A DNA stretch of 64,000 bases, from NCBI GenBank assembly GCA_030220185.1, contig JASPKZ010004568.1, forward strand, positions 377,501 through 441,500, given 5' to 3'. The notes beneath the pieces were generated by a model, which saw only the letters and a program-made list of their open reading frames with translations, searched no databases and was not told the DNA's origin. The translations under genes were made by a program, and so were the position numbers. The first letter of the stretch is position 1. Each line of letters opens with the position of its first letter. This DNA is from Diploptera punctata (lineage: Eukaryota; Arthropoda; Insecta; Blattodea; Blaberidae). Positions 55,940 to 64,000 of this stretch are shown piece after piece.

Positions 55940-57774
55940 TAAAGCTACGTACACATATGCTCGAGGCGAACACGCGCGGCGCGCGTCCTGCTCCTGTTAT
56001 GTTCGTCGAAATTATTAATTTCAACGAACCTCGTGCGATCCATAGGGAACCCATAAACCTTCAGTAGGCATTTTGCAAAGACAAACGCCTACACTTTGTC
56101 ATTCCATGTCTACTTATTCAATTACTTTATTTTATCAAAACTATTTATTTTGTTCTGGATGGGATACTGACGAATTTTTACCTCATTACCATATTACATT
56201 GTCAAATAATTTCAAAACTACAATCACTTCAGAAATGTTTTTAACCAATTAGAGAAATTTTATTTAAAAAATTGAAAAATATGAAGAAATATTAAATGTT
56301 TACTAAAATATTAACATTTCGCCAAAATATTATAAAATATGAAAAAAATATGTTGGTCTTATTTGATACTATAGATTATAAAATGTAAAGATACTCTATG
56401 GAGCAACAAAAATTTTTATAGAACGCAAAAATAGTATTATAATATATTAATTTTAATATCAACATAAGTACAATTTACAAATGTAATTCATGTAAAGATA
56501 CTCTATGGAGCAACAAAAATTTTTATAGAACGCAAAAATAGTATTATAATATATTAATTTTAATATCAACATAAGTACAATTTACAAATGTAATTCATTA
56601 CAAAATTATATATAGTACCAGTATTATTTTATTCTTCGGCATATTTCTCATTTGAGTAAATTTTTTATGTAGATTGCTGTCGTTGTTTAAAAGGTCATGA
56701 ATTTGTTCACAAGAATTTGTTAAATTATATTGCACACATAAAATAACTTTCAAAGACTCAACACTCAATTGCGATTTTTTTTATGACCACACTTTATTTG
56801 CCAAACAATGGTGGTCGAATCAACCATGTAAACTTTGATAAGCAGTTCTCAACAATGATTAGTTATTATTAAAGTTTAACATTATAAAACTAACAAAAAT
56901 AATATAAAACCCTTATCCTGGTGAAATAGCTACATGGGCGCCGAAAACCGGATAATCCCTTTCCGTTCTCCCGCCGCTCCCTAGCTTGTCGTGCATTCTT
57001 TCCCAAAAATCGGGACTTATTTTTTAAATGCCGCGGGACGCGGGTCAAATTGTTGAAAATCGTGACGTCTGGTCACCTTACACAATACGCTTATTATTGG
57101 TATGTGTTTATATATTCTATTGTTTCTTGATACTTCATACATAACATTATGAAATGAATGTGTTTAGTTCACATGAAATAAAAACATAACATTGAAATAA
57201 ACAGGCATGCTGTAACAATATTGTGAAATCATTTTTTTTTATTCTATAGAGTAAAAAATATCGATAGACATTAACGTGCACACTAACCTGACCAACTTCA
57301 CTATACTAAGTTATGTGTAACAATATAAAAATATTTTACTTTCCTCTCGCCGGTAGGAAGAAAGTAAAGTAATTATCTTCTTCCTGCATGTATCCGGAGA
57401 TATATCCATTTTACCTCCTATTTCCCTCCAGGCATCTCCATTCAATGATTTTTAAAATGATCCTTATGTTGAGGATCCCACAATAATTGTTTGTTTCTAT
57501 AAAGATCAATAAGTTTTAACTTGTTTCCCTCTGACCACTCCATACTCAAATAATAATACTAAGGTGCGCGCCGAATACAACGAACCTCTCAAGTACCCGT
57601 CTAAATCTAAACAGCGAACCATCAAATTGTTCGTGGAAAAAACCGACAATGAGTGGATCGTGGTGCGCCGCATGTGCGCGGCGCGCGCGGGCGCGCACCT
57701 TAAAACCCTGTACAAATCTGACGAACATGGTGCACGCGCCGCGCGGCGCGCAAATGTGTACTTACCTTAAAGCT
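55940..57774. mobile_element. TIR element with GC-rich ends and AT-rich interior (hAT-like?)
   Basis: The left end (55947-56010) and right end (57700-57767) are inverted, diverged copies. Outer GTACACAT, then a CG-dense block (ACGCGCGGCGCGCG on the left, CGCGCCGCGCGGCGCG on the right), then ATGTTCGTC. TAAAGCT at 55940-55946 and 57768-57774 fits a 7-8 bp target duplication, as for hAT elements. The ~1.7 kb interior is AT-rich and non-coding; frames over the GC-rich right end are artefacts. A second inverted pair (AAGGTGCGCGC at 57561 and its complement at 57693) nests inside the right end. Confidence 0.6.
56383..56597 (+). repeat. Two identical-looking 107 bp tandem copies
   Basis: ATGTAAAGATACTCTATGGA ... 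CAATTTACAAATGTAATTC occurs at 56383 and again at 56490 with no difference that I can see. Either very recent or an assembly duplication. Confidence 0.93.
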
Positions 57775-57790
57775 CACTCGGACCGCAATA

Positions 57791-58977
57791 TACACCACCT
57801 ACCGAAAAGTAATTGGGCATTTTGTTTTGTCCTCTTGAACCTCGTGGTGCCATCTCTGGCTGCTATAACCGCAACTACCCTGTTAGGCATGATCTCCGCC
57901 AGTTTGTGTAGAATATCCACTGGAATATGTCGCCATTCCTCTTGCAATATGCCACACAGTTGGACAATGGGAGTTGGTCGTATTTGCTGAGACCTCATTC
58001 GCTGGTGTAAATGGTCCCTAAATTGCTCAACGGAATTGAGATCAAAACTCTGAGCGGACCAGTCCAACCGGTGAACAATATTTTCTGCACACCACCGCGT
58101 AGTATCCGCTGAAACATGACACTTAAAATTGTCATCCTGGAAGTAACAAGGGTCCATTCCATAAAACGGTCACATTATTAGGAGCATTTCGTTATCCAGA
58201 ATTTTACAGTATGACTCAGGGTTCATTTTATCACGAACAACTACCAGTGGTCCTACCCAGTAGTACGAGAAACATCGCCACACCATCACTCCACCACCAC
58301 GAAATTTCCTGGTAGGGTCTATACACTCTAGTAGAAGCCTTTCCCCTGATAGGGGCCACACCCAAACACCTCCATCAGATCAAAACAATGTGAATCTCGA
58401 CTGGTTACTCCGTAAAACAAATTTCCATTGCTCCAGATCCAGTTACGATGGTCCAAACATCACTTGAGTCTCTGAGCTTTATTTGTCTTCGTGATATGTG
58501 GCTTATACGCTGTTGCTCTTCTGTGGTATCTGAGTTGATGGGCCTCTGTTCGTAAAGTTCCAATGGAATGAGTGGCGTTTTTGCTGCTTGAAACTCCTAT
58601 CTACTGATAGCCATCGGTTGTGTCCTGTTCTTATTCATCTCAAGTTTGATGGTTCTGTGATCTCTGTTGGTCAGACATTTCGGCTGCCCTAAACATTGAC
58701 AATTTTCACAATGTACATCGACCTTCCACTTACGTTGGATGAATGAGAATGTTGATTTTTACCAGTTTATCTTAGTGAATATTGCCCTGATAGAGAGTGC
58801 ACTGAGGTAGCAGCCCACAATTATGCTCTTATCAAAGTCCTATAGCTCTGCACCACGTGTCATGTCGTTCTCAACGGGTACTCTGACTCACTGCATCACA
58901 TACCAACCACAACAGTCAAATGACATACTAAAGTAACCAAACTCATGGGTGCCCAATTACACTTAGTTGATAGTGTA
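57791..58977 (-). mobile_element. Tc1-like element relic
   Basis: TIRs: left TACACCACCTACCGAAAAGT then AATTGGGCA (57791-57819); right, inverted, TACACTATCAACTAAGTG then TAATTGGGCA. TA lies at both edges. The total of about 1.2 kb is shorter than a full Tc1 element (usually ~1.6 kb), so part is deleted. Transposase is on minus. Confidence 0.85.
57800..58600 (-). pseudogene. Tc1-like transposase relic (DD34E type)
   Basis: Minus strand in shifting frames: YKPHITKTNKAQRLKWCLDH, SRDSHCFDLMEVFGCGP or SDGGVWVWPLSGERLLLECI, RKFRGGGVMVWRCFSYYWVG, CYFQDDNFKCHVSADTTRW, RLDWSAQSFDLNSVEQFRDH, then LQEEWRHIPVDILHKLAEIM and PNRVVAVIAARDGTTRF. QDDN and LN.VE hold the second Asp and the Glu; the first catalytic motif (W-S-D-E-S-R-F in family members) is corrupted. 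Dead. Confidence 0.85.
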
Positions 58978-59023
58978 TAATTTGTCCACATGCTTACACC
59001 GACGAACTGCCGCAGAGTTAAGT

Positions 59024-59297
59024 CTCATAGACTGCGACGGGCAGGACATTTGGCACGAATGGGATATGGGATACGTGTATGGAAGCTTCTTGTAGGAAAA
59101 CCAGAAGGAAAACGCCCAGGTGGTTACCAAAACTGATGTGAGAGAATATGATTATCCATGATTTGAGGGAATCAGATTATACAGGGAATGATTGGAAAAC
59201 ATTAGCTGAGGATGGGGATGTATGGAGAACTTATGTTCGCGCAGCCGTGAACCTACGGATTCGATAGTGCCAGTGAGTTAGTTAGTTAGTTAGATAG
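59024..59297 (+). pseudogene. 5'-truncated LINE 3' end with (GTTA)n tail
   Basis: Plus strand: VKSHRLRRAGHLARMGYGIR, VWKLLVGKPEGKRP, a frame break, then LRESDYTGNDWKTLAEDGDV-like and WRTYVRAAVNLRIR. It ends GATTCGATAGTGCCAGTGAG and TTAG units. Same family as 37148-37383; the tail phase differs (GTTA versus GTAA). Confidence 0.85.
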
Positions 59298-59394
59298 GCT
59301 ACATTACTTTATTATTACTGCTGTATTTTGTGCTTCCTCTTTATCTTTATCAACTAAATTATCGTCATAATAGAGGTGCTTAAAATTCTGTTTC

Positions 59395-60125
59395 CATGTC
59401 GCTTAATTAATTTTATTTATTTTTATTGTTTCACTTAACTCAGCTCTTTTATTTCCAAGCATTCGCCACATGTTTCTTTGCGCACCATACAAAGCCGATT
59501 TCATTCCTTCTGAGAATCTTTCCCAGTGGGATTCTTTTATTTGTCTTATTCTTATGTTAGTTTCATTTATAATTTTCTTTATATATCTCTCTATCTTCTG
59601 TTTTTGTGTACTTCTAAATTTAATAAAAGCTTTTCTTTTGAGCTGGTTGTTTTATTTCTTCTGAAAACCATGACTTTTGTTAATAGGAGCGAACTCTCAT
59701 CTTCCTTTTTCCTAATGTCTGTTCAGCTGTGTTTAAAACGCTATTTCTTACTTTATTCCATGCCGTTTCCTCATTGTCATTATCTATATTAATTTGTTTG
59801 ATTTTATGTGCTAAGCGTCTTGCATATAGACCTCTAATTGACATATGGCCCATTGATTCTTTTTTAAATGTATCCATATATTCTGGCTTCTGTCTTTTGA
59901 ATATTTGAATATCCCATCTTAATTTACCAAGCAATAACATGTGATCTGTGACTAATTCTGCTGAATTAAGTGTTCTTACATCCAATATTGTAACACTCTA
60001 TTAGTTATTATGTAATTAATACCTCGGTATCCTCTAAAGGTGTATTTATATATTAGACCATGATTAAAGAAAGTATCATTAATCCTTCAGTTATTTTGAC
60101 AGCAAAATTCTCAAGAGATGGAATG
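59395..60125 (-). pseudogene. LINE endonuclease end and linker, inverted relative to 60472-61967
   Basis: Minus strand: NHGLIYKYTFRGYRGINYII (frame-broken), DVRTLNSAELVTDHMLLLGK (TDH motif of the endonuclease), LRWDIQIFKRQKPEYMDTFK, IRGLYARRLAHKIKQINIDN and AWNKVRNSVLNTAEQTLGKR, then a decayed linker. It appears to be the 5' half of the same LINE family whose RT half follows on plus. Confidence 0.75.
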
Positions 60126-60139
60126 ACAAGTAATCATCA

Positions 60140-60425
60140 TTAGCATCATCAACATATAATCATGGTTCTACAGCCCGTTGTAAGCCTTGACGGCTCTTTC
60201 AATGCGCCTCCATTTGTCTCTATTCTCCGACTTCCTTTTCCATCCTCGTTCACCCAGTAGTCTCAGGTCTTGTTCAATGCTATCCAGCCATCTAATATTT
60301 GGACGTCCATCTCTTCAGTTTCAATTTAAAGTTTTCAGTGCAGCTTTAAGATATATAACTGATTTCTCCTCTATGTAGAGATGTCCCAGACATCTAATTC
60401 TATCTTAATTATCTTAATGATAACT
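60140..60425 (-). pseudogene. Another LINE C-terminal fragment
   Basis: Minus strand, broken frames: RWLDSIEQDLRLLG, RGWKRKSENRDKWRRIERAV and KAYNGL stop. The GRP..RW.D...DL..LG..GW...DR..WR pattern is the last part of a LINE ORF2, from a family different from its neighbours. It separates the inverted 5' half from the plus-strand RT half. Confidence 0.7.
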
Positions 60426-60426
60426 T

Positions 60427-60508
60427 AATGATATTATGGAATCTGTCTCATTATTATTTCGGATACAATTTTCCGAAATAATAATGAGACAGATTCCATA
60501 ATATCATT
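60427..60508. repeat. Perfect 37 bp inverted repeat at a LINE 5' junction
   Basis: 60427-60463 and 60472-60508 are exact complements with an 8-base spacer (TACAATTT). The right arm is part of the LINE coding sequence (NNETDSIISLEEL), so the left arm is an inverted duplicate of the LINE's own first bases, consistent with snapback synthesis when the insertion ended. Confidence 0.95.
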
Positions 60509-61967
60509 GGAAGAATTGAACAATAGTTTAAAGAAATTAAAAAATGGGAAGGCAACTGGCACAGATGGCTTGAATTCTGAATTGTACAAATATGCAGGCA
60601 AACAGTTCCATGAAAGACTGTTGTCCTTCTTTAATAATGTATTCAAAAATGCAGATATACCACAAGAATGGAAGACAAGCATTGTTATACCCCTGTTCAA
60701 GAAAGGAGACAAGAGAAAAATGGACAACTATAGGGGAATCAGTTTGTTAAACACATGCTAACAAAATTTATGCAGACATTTTAAATGGAAAATTGAAAAG
60801 TTTCAGTGAAACATTCCTTATGGAATGTCAAAATGGATTTAGGAAAGGACGATCTTGTATTGATTCAGCATTTTCTGTTAAACTATTGCTTGAAAAAAGA
60901 AGAGAATTCAACTTAGAAACACATTTTGCTTTCATAGATTTTGAAAAAGCATTCGACACAGTCAAGAGATCAAAACTCTTAAATATATTGGAAGACAGAA
61001 ATATACCAAATTTACTTCGGCAGAACATACAAAATATTTACAAAGACAACACCATAAAGATTAAATTAAATAACAGATTTTCTGAAGAAGGAATTATAAA
61101 TCGTGGTGTGAGACAAGGCTGCCCCCTATCCCCAACACTGTTTGCAATTTATATCAATGAAGTAATATGTTGCTGGAACAAAACATATAAATTTGGAATA
61201 AGAATATCAGAAAATAGAAAATTAAACACCCTACTGTTTGCAGATGACCAAATAATAATAGCAAATTCCGAAGATAATCTACAGAAAGGTCTGTATGAAC
61301 TTAACAAAATTACAGAAGAATATGGATTAAAGATATCTACAGAAAAACAAAAATTATGGCATTTCAAGGTGTAGATCCTGTCAGAAGTAAAATTGTACTG
61401 GACAATAAAATTTTGGAGCAGGTGAATAATTTTACATATCTAGGATGCAATATCTCATATGAAGAAGAAAAGGATGTAAATGCAAAAATATCTAAATTTT
61501 TAAGAATTTTAGGGTTAATAAATTCTATCTTCAAGCCACAGTTAGTCCAAAAGCATTCAAGACTGAAAGTGTATAAAACACTGGCTCTTCCAACTCTTTT
61601 GTATGGTAGCGAAGTATGGACGTTGAAACAGAAGGATATACAGAGACTTAGATCTGCTGAAATGAGATATCTTCGGAGGACTGCAGGATACACACTACTA
61701 GATCACAAAAAAAATGAAGACATCTTAGAAGAATTACACATGGAATCTTTAGAAAACAAAATTTCTGATTATAAGTCAAGATGGATACAACATGTTCATC
61801 GAATGGAAGATCACAGAATACCCAAACTAATGTTAAGATATCAACCTGCAGGAAGAAGAAGACCAGGACGTCCACTCAAAAGACTTCTGGATGGTGTTTC
61901 TCTTGAGGCCGAAACAGGTCAACAAATGGCCTAAATTCGTGAATGTACTATGATGATGATGATGATA
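60472..61967 (+). pseudogene. LINE RT and C-terminus, fairly young, two frameshifts
   Basis: Plus strand: EELNNSLKKLKNGKATGTDG, FFNNVFKNADIPQEWKTSIV, NYRGISLLNTC, then an extra base near 60761. It continues LMECQNGFRKGRSCIDSAFS, FAFIDFEKAFDTVKRSKLLN, INRGVRQGCPLSPTLFAIYI and TLLFADDQIIIANSEDNLQ (catalytic FADD intact). A second shift near 61340, in an A-rich run, leads into the C-terminal frame (MAFQGVDPVRSKI, NNFTYLGCNISYEEEKDVN, LLYGSEVWTLKQKDIQRLRS, GRRRPGRPLKRLLDGVSLEA) to the stop at 61934. An (ATG)n run closes it. It is 5'-truncated within the linker region. Confidence 0.88.
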
Positions 61968-62953
61968 ACTGTATCACCATATAGTTCATTTAATTCATCT
62001 TTATATCTGTTGTGTTTGTAAATTAATGATTGGCATGGTATGCAATCGATAGCTCTAAAGCCCTTTCACACACAGAAAATGTTAAAACTACTATTCTAAA
62101 ATATAATTCATAGTTAAAAAAACTAAATACAAATATAAAATAAGGTAATGTGAAAGTACAATAAATTCCAATCTTAATAATAAACAAGCATATGCCTACA
62201 GAAAAAAGAAGAATAAGGATTATGCATGGTATGATATGAGCAGTCATGATTTATTTTAAATATTGAAAATTATTTAGTTATTACTTATTATAAAGTATAC
62301 TACTAGAATTAATCCGACTAAATAATAAAGAAATTTCGACTACAAATTGAATACGTTTAATCTTCGGCACTCTTCCTTCATCTGCGTGTCATAATATTGA
62401 GAAATAAACTTTCAAAACTTTTTCTGTCCACTTTGGGTGAAAACGAAATTCTCGTTGTGTTTGCCTTTGAACCGGTTGAATGTAATTATGGTAAAGAGGT
62501 CTATGGTTATGAGCTAATTAGTAAATAGAAGTCATATCAATGGTCACATTTTATGTGAGTGGTATTGTTTACATATATTGAAATATGTTTATTGAACTTA
62601 CATGAATGAAGTAAGCGGTCATTGAAAGTGTCTACATGTCTTTCCTTTTTATAGACACAAATAAAGCATAAATGTTTATTTTAAATGTATTTTATCTCTG
62701 ACTTCTAAATTAGTATGAAAGGTCTCGTAATATCTTCTGAAATACCACAAAACATGTATACATTCTGTGAATATTAGGATATTCTTTCTGTTATTTTCAG
62801 TCAAACCACTTTGTTCAGTAAGGACCCATTTTTCCCATAAAATCTTGAATGTTGTCTACATTGATACTGGTGGAGTGGGAGAAAATATTTTCAGAAAACA
62901 ATTATTATGACTATTTAACTCATGCCCCAAATGGGAGTCAATGACCAATCGTT
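61968..62953. other. Spacer, nothing recognised
   Basis: AT-rich. The 74-codon minus frame at 62023-62247 is hydrophobic but has no homology signal that I know. Confidence 0.4.
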
Positions 62954-63688
62954 TTTCAATGAATTTTGATTTACAACAAATCAAAGTCGTGTTTGACCTT
63001 GAGTATATCAAATAAGTCTATCATACTCGTATTAAACGAAGCTCCTCCTTTTAACATTCTGAACAGGCCAGATCATTATTTTGCAGTGACTGACTCTCTA
63101 CGAAATATGGATACCAGATTATATTTATAGTGTACGCATCTAAACAGATATTGCTTGCGGGATATACTAGAAAAACATCCGTAGTACTTGATTATACCAC
63201 TGTAAAAAGAAATCACTGTTTACACTTTCTTAAACGTATTATTTACCAGGAATTTACGTTCGAGAAAATATAATTTATACCATACGACATCAGGAATTAA
63301 TTAATAACCTATAATGTTGATCAACATTTTTAAAATTCATATTAAAGCACCGTTGGGGTTATGTAATAAGATGTTAAATACAATATTGGTACCAATATTA
63401 TAGTTAATGTCCTATAATGTTGGTTATAAACAGTTTGATGTGTTTCATTTTTCTCCTCTACAATATTGCGATCCTTTGGCAATAAATAAAATTATCTGGT
63501 TGCAGTGATGAACAAATGAAGCATAACAAACATTTCTCATTTGTTTTCAAACATCGCCGTTTATATTTGTTAGATAGTCCTAACAAATGACACTTTTTAC
63601 TTCCTAATTCTGTAGATAAATTCAATCCTCTTTTCCTGTGTCGTGAATTTATCGATAATTTGGAAATCGCTCGTGGTATTACTTATGG
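62954..63688 (+). repeat. Unclassified dispersed repeat, copy B
   Basis: Matches 5217-5798 block by block on the same strand. It is longer because of an extra ~100 bases at about 63320-63405, which are flanked by a near duplicate of ACCTATAATGTTG (63306 and 63411), and other small insertions. Confidence 0.75.
63328..63380 (-). repeat. Copy 3 of the ~45 bp shared motif
   Basis: Minus strand AACATCTTATTACATAACCC then CAACGGTGCTTTAATATGAA, nearly identical to 28941-28987. Here it is the core of a small insertion inside dispersed repeat copy B. Confidence 0.8.
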
Positions 63689-64000
63689 ATGCACTCTATC
63701 TCTGGAATGTAACAGTAACACATTTCTTGTATAAAAAGATCATGTTGATGTAGTACTGAGCATGGTAGTTAAATTTACAAACTTACAGGTTAATATTTTT
63801 AAAAAAATGTCTTCCTTTTCAAGCCTTTATTTTGCAAGATATAATTGTGTATAAAATTATTTAGGCCTATATGATAACAATATTTATTTGCCATAAAATA
63901 AAGAATACATTAGGATAATTATGAAAGTGGAACGCGGAGGGATGGAGTGTATTTTATTTGTGTCTCGGGATGTAGTAATATTGCTAATAACAAATTGCGC
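63689..64000. other. AT-rich end of window
   Basis: Nothing recognised. Confidence 0.4.

Noticed and set aside
57546..57990. Overlapping frames with RA/AR-rich peptides (60-113 codons)
   Set aside because: They come from the CG-dense terminal repeat of the element at 55940-57774 and the antisense of a Tc1-like relic.
1..64000. Host protein-coding gene with exons
   Set aside because: I looked for runs of frames with plausible splice structure or familiar host domains and found only TE proteins. Small exons of an uncharacterised gene cannot be excluded without transcript data.

Overview
This window looks like repeat-rich intergenic DNA from an insect nuclear genome. It is AT-rich, contains no bacterial-style operons, and I found no convincing host protein-coding gene, rRNA gene or intact tRNA gene. 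Almost everything recognisable is a transposable element, an element relic or a tandem array. The mix (tRNA-derived SINEs, many 5'-truncated LINE ends closing on tetranucleotide tails, mariner/Tc1-type transposase relics) suggests an arthropod. From memory of how these LINE C-termini and SINEs look I lean towards a cockroach or termite, but the sequence alone does not prove that.

Layout. 1-7 kb: palindromic and foldback elements, several of them built around tRNA-like sequences, plus a 129 bp palindrome followed by a hammerhead-ribozyme-like motif. 7.9-10.2 kb: 23 copies of a 98 bp satellite. 10.8-18.2 kb: a two-copy duplication ending near a Helitron-like 3' end, a deleted mariner-like element, a LINE 3' fragment, SINEs and a second Helitron-like end. 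19.6-23.4 kb: two SINEs, a decayed TE-type gene on the minus strand and an unexplained GC-rich block. 25.3-29.2 kb: two diverged inverted copies of a ~190 bp sequence enclosing 19 copies of a 151/155 bp AT-rich satellite and two smaller palindromic elements. 29.3-38 kb: sparse, with a LINE fragment, small MITEs and several SINEs, two of which have clear target-site duplications.

38.9-53.9 kb is a dense, nested transposon graveyard. A minus-strand LINE reverse transcriptase is split by a mariner-like element, which is itself split by a nearly intact plus-strand LINE (ORF1, then an 894-codon ORF2 with endonuclease and RT). Beyond it lie a second minus-strand LINE and a plus-strand LINE interrupted by what looks like a Penelope-like fragment carrying a 5'-inverted jockey-type LINE. 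54-55 kb is a tandem duplication that preserves the empty site of a LINE insertion and ends in a tRNA-like palindrome. 55.9-59.3 kb holds a TIR element with GC-rich ends, a Tc1-like relic and another LINE end. 59.4-62 kb holds a LINE with an inverted 5' portion and a perfect 37 bp snapback hairpin. A ~600-730 bp dispersed repeat occurs near both ends of the window, at 5.2 and 63 kb.

No set of genes here works together as a pathway. The ordering principle is insertion upon insertion. The strongest observations are the in-frame three-level nest at 39.3-45.5 kb, the inverted-repeat-bounded satellite, the tRNA-like foldback family and the SINEs that share a head but carry two different tails.
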